11,518 nt of DNA, taken from contig DAOVTG010000062.1 in the NCBI GenBank assembly GCA_030633185.1, positions 1-11,518 on the forward strand, given 5' to 3'. This document shows, piece by piece, positions 1 through 6,375 of the stretch. The translations under genes and the position numbers were made by a program. How positions within the stretch are numbered: the first letter of the stretch is position 1; each line of letters opens with the position of its first letter. The notes below the pieces were generated by a model, which worked only from the letters and a program-made list of their open reading frames with translations, made no database searches and was not told where the DNA came from. This stretch comes from Deltaproteobacteria bacterium (GTDB lineage Bacteria; Desulfobacterota; Anaeroferrophillalia; Anaeroferrophillales; Tharpellaceae).

Positions 1-2
1 AA

Positions 3-80
3 CATCTGGTTCTGCTTCCGGGCAAGGAGAAAAAGTTTGCCCATGCGCTTGAGGCGATTGGTTTTATCGTGGGTACCTGA
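3..80 (+). CDS. 3' end of an unidentified gene (C-terminal 25 residues)
   Basis: The window opens inside a reading frame that ends at TGA 78-80. The last residues include LLPGKEKKFAHALEAIGFIVG. The alternation of a hydrophobic strand, a charged helix and a final hydrophobic strand is typical of the end of a small alpha/beta domain. Too little is visible to name a family. The frame is chosen because the codons read as a plausible protein; the other + frames are less protein-like. The 5' part lies outside the window. Confidence 0.4.
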   Translation, partial: HLVLLPGKEKKFAHALEAIGFIVGT

Positions 81-377
81 ATAGTTACCAACTTTTCCTT
101 CAAATTTATATTACGGCTTTAAGTTCAATCTTTTCATCGCCCTTAAATATTGTACCAGTCTTGTTCTCTCGGGTTTTAATATGGCCATTACCGGAGCAAC
201 CCAAATGATGTTTTTAGGGCTTATTTTTGTGGGTGATTATTATGGCTGAGGTTGTTGTTGTGTTGGTTTATAAGTTGAAAATGTGACCTTTTTCAGGGGT
301 TGAGGCGAATTATGCGAAAGATCCATAGTCAAGAAATGACCCCAACCGAGACAGAACGGCACCTAAATAGTCCCACA
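81..377. other. AT-rich intergenic stretch with a possible minus-strand coding remnant
   Basis: No complete gene is visible here. On the minus strand, codons from about 213 down to a TAA at 108-106 read as a 35-residue piece containing GCSGNGHIKTRE and GTIFKGDEKIELKAVI. It looks protein-like, perhaps the tail of a small zinc-ribbon-type protein, but there is no start codon or ribosome binding site and I cannot name it. The remaining bases up to the terminator show no convincing promoter or coding signal. An ATGACCCC at 336-343 echoes one arm of the following hairpin and may be a degenerate duplicate of it. Confidence 0.3.
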
Positions 378-420
378 AAAAAAGGGGTCATGTTTAAACA
401 ATAAACATGACCCCTTTTTT
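378..420 (-). terminator. Strong, probably bidirectional, rho-independent terminator
   Basis: Bases 378-396 and 402-420 form a perfect 19-bp inverted repeat around a 5-base loop (397-401). Four GC pairs lie in the stem and A/T runs lie at its base. Read on the minus strand, the stem is followed by a T run, and it lies 28 bases beyond the stop of the CTERM gene fragment, so it fits as that gene's terminator. The + strand also ends in a T run, so it can stop transcription coming from the left gene too. Confidence 0.8.
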
Positions 421-448
421 AGAAAATTAATTGCTGCTTATAACAAAC

Positions 449-574
449 TCAACTTTTTTTCAGCCGTTTGAAACCGATCAAACCCATCAAGCCAGAGCCT
501 AAAAGCCAGACGGCACCAGGAATCGGAACCGGGTTTGAGGCCATGCCTTCGATGTCTGATCCCCACACGCCATC
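449..574 (-). pseudogene. C-terminal tail of a VPxxP-CTERM (exosortase-sorted) surface protein
   Basis: The minus strand reads 41 residues ending at TGA 451-449. They run from DGVWGSDIEGMASNP into VPIPGAVWLLGSGLMGLIGF and a basic end, KRLKKS. This is the standard three-part CTERM sorting signal: a proline motif, a single membrane helix and a positively charged tail. It is close to the VPLPA-CTERM type that exosortases process in Gram-negative exopolysaccharide producers. A stop codon at 577-575 precedes the piece, so only the sorting tail survives. The body and the start of the gene are missing, and the lost sequence is replaced directly by the sensor-kinase remnant on the other strand. Family membership is recognised from the motif pattern; the cargo is unknown. 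No exosortase gene is present in this window. Confidence 0.75.
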
Positions 575-580
575 TCATCA

Positions 581-1243
581 GATTTAAAGGTTCTCAGCAA
601 TTACCGTGAAATAAAAAAGGCTCTGGATGGGAAACGGCAAAACCTTAATGAGTTAGAAGATGATCTAATTTATTTTTCCCGGATGAAATAAAGTATGACC
701 AGATTCGTTATCTTGATGAAACGGGAATGGAATTTGTGAGGATAAATTTCAAAAACGGGTACACCGAAGCGGTTCCTGTAAAGCAGCTGCAAAATAAAGC
801 AAATCGTTATTATTTCAAAGATACACTTGAAATAGGCAAAGGGGTTGAAGGTTGTGTACACAATTCAACCTCGGAACAGCAACTGATGGAGGAGAGGGCC
901 AGATACCTTGAATCTCTGGAGGCGGTTGTTGAAAAACGAACCCTAGAGCTGCAAAAAGAGATTGCCGAACATCAGCAGACAGTGGTTGATGCCTTCGTAA
1001 AAAGTCACGGGATGGCTAAGTTGCGCGAGAAGGCGACGCTGCTCGATAATATTTCTTGATCGTGATTTTTTCATCTCTCATGCCGACTGCAGTGTCGGTT
1101 GGTATCTGCTTTTAGAGGTCTCTGATAATGGTTGCGGGATTCCTGAAACAGTGCTGGAACACATTTTCGAGCCTTTTTATACGACCAAAGCTGTAGATAA
1201 AGGCACAGGTCTCGGTCTCTCAACCGTCATCAATAGCCACTGA
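581..1243 (+). pseudogene. Decayed Cache-domain sensor histidine kinase
   Basis: Three frame segments add up to a shortened kinase. Bases 581-691 encode a helix (NYREIKKALD...LIYFSRMK). After a frame change near 683-694 the protein continues YDQIRYLDETGMEFVRINF and RYYFKDTLEIG, which I recognise as an extracytoplasmic Cache-type ligand sensor. At about residue 40 of that segment it jumps to a coiled-coil linker (RYLESLEAVVEKRTLELQKE) ending at TGA 1057-1059. In another frame, 1100-1243 encodes LLLEVSDNGCGIPE, FEPFYTTK and GTGLGLSTV, the G1, F and G2 ATP-binding boxes. The membrane segments, most of the sensor, the phosphoacceptor His region and the N box are all missing, so it cannot signal. 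The protein stops right after the G2 box with INSH. At least two internal deletions plus two frame changes are needed. Confidence 0.8.
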
Positions 1244-1301
1244 AAAAAAGGTTGGAAATACTTGCTTTTTGGGCTTCTTGGTTTAATGCTTGAAAGCGTG
1301 A

Positions 1302-1328
1302 CCACGAAACAGACGAAATACACGAAAG
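1302..1328. repeat. Triple ACGAAA repeat, 9-bp period
   Basis: ACGAAA occurs at 1304-1309, 1313-1318 and 1322-1327, exactly nine bases apart, with variable bases between. Read on the minus strand it gives a run of TTTCGT units. Similar CACGAAA-rich strings occur in intergenic DNA of many environmental bacteria as far as I recall, but their role is not known to me. Confidence 0.55.
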
Positions 1329-1346
1329 GGTAAATATGGGTAGTCA

Positions 1347-1484
1347 GGAGATTGTCCGAGAATAGGGTTTTTTCTTTGATCAAGGCATTTTTCGACAATA
1401 AGTACAGGTATACACTTAGTATTCCGAGCATTATTTTCTAAAAACAACGCCGCTGGGGAAAGAAGACATTCTCGGATAGCCTCC
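1347..1484. repeat. Possible MITE-like element with imperfect terminal inverted repeats
   Basis: Bases 1347-1363 and 1468-1484 are inverted copies matching at 14 of 17 positions, including a perfect nine-base core TCCGAGAAT (1355-1363) and its complement (1468-1476). The 104 bases between have no credible gene. This size and layout fit a small non-autonomous element or a remnant of one. No clear target duplication was found at its edges, and no transposase lies nearby, so it could also be a chance or regulatory inverted repeat. The rest of 1244-1493 holds only the ACGAAA repeat. Confidence 0.4.
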
Positions 1485-1493
1485 TAGAATTAT

Positions 1494-2060
1494 TCATTCC
1501 AAATAATCCTGCCATATATTGTCTCCAATACTTGCAATACTGTAGATGGGCAGGAAGATGAGTTTTTGTTCCGGTAATTCACGATACGTTCTGCTGTAGA
1601 GCACCAACCCCTGGGGGCAATGTGGATATTTTCCCAGCATCAGGTGGAGGCTGCGTAAGCTCCCCCCGCTGCCGGATTTAACCTCAAGCGGGTAGATCTT
1701 TCCTTGACGAATTGCGAGATAATCGACTTCGGCGCTGCTGCCCAGGGCGTCACGGGCCCAATAAAATAGATCTGATCCATACCAGGCTAAAAGCTCCTGG
1801 GCCACAAATTGTTCCGCCAGTTTACCGCGATAGATGGCGAGCAGGTTGTCTTGTTGTAACTCTAACTCAACCGGCACCTGGCAGAGCCTCTGCAAAAGGC
1901 CTATGTCCAGCATCGCCGCTTTAAATTTTTTGGGATTGGCGGTTGCTCCCAGAGGCAAGCCGGACGGATCGCAAGCCGGGATTTTATGAATAACCCGCGC
2001 CTTGAGCAACAGATCAAAGGCTTTATGATTTGTTTGGCGGACTAGAAAGTCAAGGCTTTG
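1494..2060 (-). pseudogene. C-terminal half of an AAA ATPase with DUF4143 domain
   Basis: The frame is open from just after a TGA at 2063-2061 to the stop at 1496-1494, about 188 codons. It reads DFLVRQTNHKAFDLLLKARV, then GLPLGATANPKKFKAAMLDIGL, then RGKLAEQFVAQELLA, SSAEVDYLAI and YPLEVKSG. This is the DUF4143 half of a widespread family of bacterial ATPases. That half contains a nuclease-like E/D...E-x-K core, here AEVDYL followed by LEVKSG. The family's N-terminal P-loop ATPase domain, normally about 200 residues, is absent, and the piece starts inside the linker helix region. No start codon with a ribosome binding site is seen. I read it as a 5'-deleted gene. The family is associated with mobile and toxin-rich regions, but its molecular role is poorly defined. 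Confidence 0.8.
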
Positions 2061-2084
2061 TCAGTATCATTTTGCTAGAAAGCT

Positions 2085-2465
2085 CTACCAGATGGTTTCA
2101 ATGGAGTACATGGCAATTTTTTTGTCTGCTGATATGAGAGGCATATCTTCGACTATAGATGTGGCGATTAACAGTCTGTCGAAAGGATCCTTGTGGTGAA
2201 ATGGTAATTTTTTTACCATGCAGACATGGGCCAGGGATGGAGAGGTCAGGGTTAATTGATGGCGTATACAAGCTTGTTTAACGAAACGTTCAAGATCTTC
2301 TGTTTGAATTACATCATCTTTTTTTAATGCAAGTTCCCACGGAGACACGGTTGAGACGATAATCTCGTTTTCAGCATTTTGAATAATTGTACGGGCGCTT
2401 TCCGATAACTTGTTCGGTTCTGTTGAGAGCCATATGAATGTGCATGTATCTATAAGGTATCTCAT
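2085..2465 (-). CDS. PIN-domain ribonuclease toxin (VapC-like)
   Basis: This is an intact 126-residue PIN-domain protein, the usual length for type II toxin ribonucleases, which cut RNA in a Mg-dependent way when not held by their antitoxin. It begins MRYLIDTCTFIW and carries the acidic set expected for the metal site: D6, E44 (SPWELALK), D93 and D96 (KDPFDRLLIA), and D114 (ISADKKI). The spacing and the WELALK/DPFDRLL signatures fit the Sll0205-type branch of the family. Its ATG overlaps the antitoxin stop as ATGA (2465-2462), so the two are translationally coupled and share the promoter upstream of the antitoxin. All catalytic residues are present, so it is probably active. The RNA target cannot be told from sequence. 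Confidence 0.93.
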   Translation of the reverse strand: MRYLIDTCTFIWLSTEPNKLSESARTIIQNAENEIIVSTVSPWELALKKDDVIQTEDLERFVKQACIRHQLTLTSPSLAHVCMVKKLPFHHKDPFDRLLIATSIVEDMPLISADKKIAMYSIETIW

Positions 2466-2683
2466 TTGTAGAACTCGGAAAAAGTTTCATCTGGATTTTT
2501 TAACGGTCCTTTTAATGTGAACATGCCGACACATTGACCAAGTTGTCGTTGCTGAGGTTTTTCGGGTACCAGGCGGACTACCGGTCGACCATTTTTTGTA
2601 ATAGAGACATCTTCTCCCATTGAAACCATCTCTATAATTGATGTGAATTTGGCTTTTGCTTCGGCGATTCCAAATGTGTGCAT
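2462..2683 (-). CDS. Phd/YefM-family antitoxin
   Basis: This is a 73-residue antitoxin for the PIN toxin downstream. The N-terminal part (HTFGIAEAKAKFTSIIEMV, then GEDVSITKNGRPVVRLVP) is the standard Phd/YefM fold that dimerises and binds the operator. The C-terminal part (about 45-73) would wrap the toxin. I start it at the ATG 2683-2681 because GGTGGAGG lies six to seven bases before it. A GTG four codons upstream falls inside that Shine-Dalgarno sequence and is unlikely to be used. The gene ends in a four-base overlap with the toxin start. It should repress its own promoter by binding the 45-bp palindrome immediately upstream. Confidence 0.92.
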   Translation of the reverse strand: MHTFGIAEAKAKFTSIIEMVSMGEDVSITKNGRPVVRLVPEKPQQRQLGQCVGMFTLKGPLKNPDETFSEFYK

Positions 2684-2692
2684 TTTTACCTC

Positions 2693-2737
2693 CACCTAGT
2701 AAATGACTATACATAGCATATAGTCATTTACTAGGTG
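2693..2737. promoter_or_regulatory. Perfect 19+19 bp palindromic operator
   Basis: Bases 2693-2711 and 2719-2737 are perfect inverted copies (CACCTAGTAAATGACTATA and its complement) around a seven-base spacer. The position over the promoter spacer, the -10 box and the start of the transcript is what is expected for autoregulation by a dimeric Phd-type antitoxin or by the toxin-antitoxin complex. Within each arm, TGACTATA may be the contact sequence. In the transcript the left arm would lie at the 5' end and partly overlap the Shine-Dalgarno sequence. Confidence 0.85.
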
Positions 2738-2743
2738 TGTCAA
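2715..2743 (-). promoter_or_regulatory. Promoter of the Phd/PIN toxin-antitoxin operon
   Basis: On the minus strand a perfect -35 box TTGACA (2743-2738) and a -10 box TATGCT (2720-2715) are separated by exactly 17 bases. Transcription should start near 2708, about 25 bases before the antitoxin ATG. The spacer coincides with the right arm of the palindrome and the -10 box enters its centre, so repressor binding would block RNA polymerase. Confidence 0.8.
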
Positions 2744-2794
2744 TCTGCAAATAATTTTCGTGTCCATATTTCAGATGGAGATTTTACTAAAAAA

Positions 2795-4336
2795 ATGAGA
2801 ATATTGTCGATTCAATCCAAACTTTATATGGCGACAGTGTTTTTTCTTCTGATTGTCTCTTTTGTTGCACTCAATCACTATTTTCATAATCACATCTACT
2901 CGGTTGACCACAGGTTTCACTGTATAGTAGAATGTGAGCAAACGCTTTCAGATATTATCATTAATGAACAGGTGGCGTTGGCTGATCTATCCTCTTTTGG
3001 CGAGTTATTCAGGGAGTATGACACGATAAATAAAATGTGTCTGAATTGTCATTCAGGCTCTAATAATGCAATTTTGACGCACTTAAACAGCAGGCAGACG
3101 ACGTTTCAGGAGCTGTTTGAAATTTGCCGGGAGAACAAAAACATCTATGCTGAAGCGAGTTCTATGTTGTCCTCTTCAGTTGAGGAACTTATGCAAGCAG
3201 GTAGCGGGTTTGAGAAGCTTTTCATAGGTCTGTTAACCGCAGAAGAGAAAAAAAAGGTTTTGACTAGGAAACTTAATCAAAACCGGCAAGAGTTGAGAGA
3301 GAGGCTGAAGAGGTTAAGAGGCAGTATTGAAAATCGTCACGGCAAGCTTACCCGGAAGATTAGAGTTCTACAAATTGTAACGCTGCTATTGACAATAATT
3401 CTGGGCTGCGGGATTTTATTTTTTGGGAAACAGATTCTGGGTCAGATCAGGAGAACTGTCGTTGAGACTCAAAGGATAGAGGATGATTTGTCGTATAAGA
3501 TTGAGATTGACAACTCAATTCCAGATGAGTTTAAAGTTGGTTTTAAAGCGTTAAACTCCATGTCAAAAAGTGCTGCTGATCATATTCAGCAACTCGACGC
3601 TGCTTACAATGAGTTGGCCCAGAGTAACCAGAATTTAAAAATTGAAGTAGAGGATCGTAAACTGGCGGAAGAAACACTGCGCCAATACGCCCATATCATA
3701 TCGTCAACCGCTGATCTAATGTCATTTGTCGATCAAAATTATATCTACCGAGCTGCGAACCAGGCCTACCTTGATAAACACATGAAAACCCGCTCGGAGA
3801 TTATTGGTCATGGGGTGTCGGAGCTTGTGGGCACCGATATTTTTGAGGTAATAGTGAAAGATCATCTGGATCGCTCCCTTGCTGGTGATGAGATCCACTA
3901 CCAGGAGTGGTTTGAATACCCCAAAACCGGTTTCCGCTATATGGATGTGGCTTATTATCCTTACGTTAATGTGGACGGAGTGATCTCAGGCGTGGTGGTG
4001 GGCGTACGTGATATCACTGAACTCAAACATACCGAGGACCAGCTCAACGTTTCGCTCAAAGAAAAAGAGGTGCTCTTGTGCGAGATCCATCATCGGGTCA
4101 AGAATAATATGCAGGTTATTGTCAGTCTGTTGCGGCTGCACTCTCGAAGAGTTAATGATGCGCGTCTGGAGGAGATCTTTAATGAGTGCCGAGATCGAAT
4201 TTACGCCATGTCGTTGATTCATGAAGCACTTTATCAGTCCGACAACCTGGCCCGAATTGATTTTAAAGTCTACCTCACAAAACTCTGTCGCAATTTGAAC
4301 CAGGTCTACGGTGCTTATGGATATTCACTTGCGTGA
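2795..4336 (+). pseudogene. Heme-motif sensor histidine kinase (HisKA_2 type), ATPase domain lost
   Basis: The 513-residue frame begins at ATG 2795, chosen because the first membrane helix (residues 11-26) follows directly. A GGAG at 2777-2780 is rather far upstream. Residues 27-190 form a periplasmic, mostly helical sensor with a CLNCH motif at 82-86, the attachment signature for c-type heme. A second membrane helix spans 191-211. A HAMP-like and coiled-coil linker (to about 295) and a PAS domain (about 298-415) follow. The phosphoacceptor region of HisKA_2/PdtaS-type kinases comes next (KEKEVLLCEIHHRVKNN, H432/H433, then LIHEALYQSDNLARIDF). The ATP-binding domain that should come next is missing. 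At about 4311 the DNA runs into a receiver domain in another frame, and this frame stops 26 bases later. It cannot autophosphorylate alone, though sensing could remain. The upstream part looks undamaged, which suggests recent loss. Confidence 0.78.
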
Positions 4337-5237
4337 TGAGACAGATGGCATTGAGGCCGCAGAGCAGATCTATTCCCGTTTTGCCATCCCGGTCATATTC
4401 CTTTCCGCCTATAGTGACCAAAGCTTGTTGAAACGGGCCAAATACGTGGGTGCGTTTGGCTATCTGATTAAACCTTTCGAAGAGCGTGAACTCTTCGCCA
4501 CCCTTGAGATGGCCCTCTATAAAGCCAAAGCCGAGAAAGAACGAAAACAGATTGAGGCCCGGCTCCAGCAGATGCAAAAGATGGAGGCCATGGGTACTAT
4601 TGCCGGAGGTTTTGCCCACCAGTTTAATAATGCCTTAACTGTGGTTAATGGTAATATCGATCTGCTCGGGATGAGGTTGCCCGATGATGAAAATGTTGCC
4701 AGCTGTACTCAAGAGATAAGGAAATCGGTTGCTCGGATGAGCCGGTTGACGGCTCAATTTCTGGCCTATGGTCGTGGCGGTAAATATCAGGTTAAAAGGT
4801 TGTCATTAAGCGATTTCATTGGAGATGTATTGCCCTTGATCCGACCGTCTCTCGCTTCGGCTATAGAAGTAAAGAGCTACCTGGGGGTTGATCTCTATGA
4901 TGTTGAAGCTGATCCAACCCAACTGCAAATGGTCTTTTCTGCGGTCTTGCTCAATGCCTCTGAGGCTCTGGCAGATAAGGGACGTATTTCGATTAGATGT
5001 AGCAACTCAGACATAACCGAAGAGCAAGGGGGCAAAGTTAAATTCCCCGGTTTAAAAGCTGGGAACTATGTTTGTTTGACGATAACTGATAACGGAAAAG
5101 GTATGGCCGCTGAGACCCGAAAGCAAATTTTCGAACCTTTTTTTACGACCAAGTTTCTCGGTCGGGGCTTGGGTATGGCTGCCGCCTACGGGATTGTTAG
5201 AAACCATTTACAATTGCAGAAATGTCCGGGAAGTTGA
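4311..5237 (+). pseudogene. Rear half of a receiver domain fused to a histidine kinase, C-terminus lost
   Basis: The frame starts inside a receiver domain at VLMDIHL (the Asp is the usual phosphoacceptor) and continues DGIEAAEQI, IPVIFLSAYSD and GYLIKPFEE, with the conserved Lys at residue 54. The first half with the acidic pocket is missing. A coiled linker leads to a HisKA region (GGFAHQFNNALTVV, H103). The ATPase boxes follow: N box (LLNASEAL, N215), G1 (TDNGKGMAAE), F (FEPFFTTK) and G2 (GRGLGMAAAYG). After YGIVRNH the expected last strands (normally GG-x-I...GKGT) are replaced by a short unrelated tail ending at TGA 5237. The GTG at 4311 has no ribosome binding site, so the frame is probably only a continuation of the preceding kinase across a frameshift. 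All catalytic boxes except the C-terminal end are intact. Confidence 0.78.
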
Positions 5238-5333
5238 AACAGGTGCTGGATGGCGATTAGAGTTCAGGCTCAATTATCAGTTGCAGGTCATAGTAAGCCC
5301 CGGCGTAGCACCAGCACTGAATTATTAACCTTT

Positions 5334-6374
5334 TTAAGAGCGTTGCCAGTCAGCTCGTACCATCTCAATGATCTTGCGGTCGTCATCAAAATGAATCTGC
5401 ATCTCTTCCCAATTGGGTCTTTCCTTGATTTTTTGCATTAAAAGACCGTCCGTATCAAACCAACGCGGTAGAATGCCGCCTAGGAAATAACCCGATTGTT
5501 TTAAGCTTGCGGCCGCTGCCCCGACATCGGGGGAGGCCAAATTGAGCCACACCTGAAAAACTTTGACACCCTCTTTCAACAAAAGTTGCTCTTCTCCGGC
5601 CAAAGTTTCGGCAAAATCGCAGCCATTTTCCATGACCGCGATTCTCGCGACGTTGGCGAAACTAAAAACCTCGGTTTTGAGTTGGGTTTTTACGCTTTTG
5701 GGCAGTGATTGATTAGCCAGTATGAAGGTGCGCTGATCATCCAGAATGCTGTAAATAAAGCGTAATTGCTGTTCATAAAGTGGGGGCAGGTAGGCCGTAT
5801 GCGGCCGGCGGCGCAAAGTTCTGAAACCGAGCATCGTCGAAACCCGACCCTTGGCACTTTTCTCCTTATCGTAGGCAGCGGCCGGCATCAGGTCAACCTC
5901 GATGGCTTGGGTTTTAAAGTTCAGGTTGTGACAGGCTTTTTGGGTAAAAACATGGTTGCAGACGGACTCTCCGTAGATTAGTTCGACCCCGAATTGTTGG
6001 TTGCCGACTTCGATGCCGTGCGCTATCATATCTGTAAAAATGCCGTGTCCCCCTCGGTAGTTGTTATGGACAACTCCGGCACCTGATTCATAGATTTTTT
6101 TGTAAGGAGCACTCTGAAAGAGGGCATTATGACCGACGATATCACCGCTCGGCGTCCTGGCGACACTGGAGATGACGCGCCTGGCCGCATTTTCAGCTCT
6201 GAGGAGCTGGGGCTCAACATAGGTGCGAATTGGATAGCTGGCTCCGTAGACCGAGCGAAACAGAGAGGCGACGCCTTCAGCATCTTCCGGTCGAAAAAGA
6301 TCGATTTGCCAATTCTGGCCCGGTTCAATGTGATAGTTCTCTTGTCGGTTCATTTTTTCAGTTATTTTAGTCAA
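5334..6374 (-). CDS. GNAT-family N-acetyltransferase, two-domain, TTG start
   Basis: This is a 346-residue cytoplasmic acyl-CoA-dependent transferase. Residues about 24-165 form a GNAT fold: FRPEDAEGVASLFRSVYG, the strand SGDIVGHNALF, and the acetyl-CoA loop YRGGHGIF (106-113). The second half ends with VWLNLASP, SGYFLGGILP (294-303) and TDGLLMQ. That resembles the C-terminal part of GNAT modules that I know fused to RsbW-type ATPases, here standing alone. I start it at TTG 6374: GGAG lies seven bases upstream, whereas the first ATG (seven codons in) has no ribosome binding site. Only one base separates this start from the stop of the SGNH gene, so translation should be coupled. It is the last gene of the MATE-SGNH-GNAT cluster and converges on the kinase remnant. 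The substrate is unknown. Confidence 0.82.
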   Translation of the reverse strand: MTKITEKMNRQENYHIEPGQNWQIDLFRPEDAEGVASLFRSVYGASYPIRTYVEPQLLRAENAARRVISSVARTPSGDIVGHNALFQSAPYKKIYESGAGVVHNNYRGGHGIFTDMIAHGIEVGNQQFGVELIYGESVCNHVFTQKACHNLNFKTQAIEVDLMPAAAYDKEKSAKGRVSTMLGFRTLRRRPHTAYLPPLYEQQLRFIYSILDDQRTFILANQSLPKSVKTQLKTEVFSFANVARIAVMENGCDFAETLAGEEQLLLKEGVKVFQVWLNLASPDVGAAAASLKQSGYFLGGILPRWFDTDGLLMQKIKERPNWEEMQIHFDDDRKIIEMVRADWQRS

Positions 6375-6375
6375 T

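Noticed and set aside
1177..1431. Minus-strand open frame of 84 codons
   Set aside because: It is antisense to the ATPase boxes of the kinase remnant and to the ACGAAA repeat, and has low-complexity Phe/Val/Tyr content with no start signal.
2735..2794. GTG at 2735 as the start of the heme-motif kinase
   Set aside because: It lies inside the palindromic operator of the divergent toxin-antitoxin operon, has no ribosome binding site, and adds 20 residues with no family resemblance before the natural ATG and membrane helix.
4275..4619. Minus-strand 114-codon open frame over the receiver/kinase junction
   Set aside because: It is the complement of clearly coding receiver and HisKA sequence, and its predicted protein has no recognisable features.
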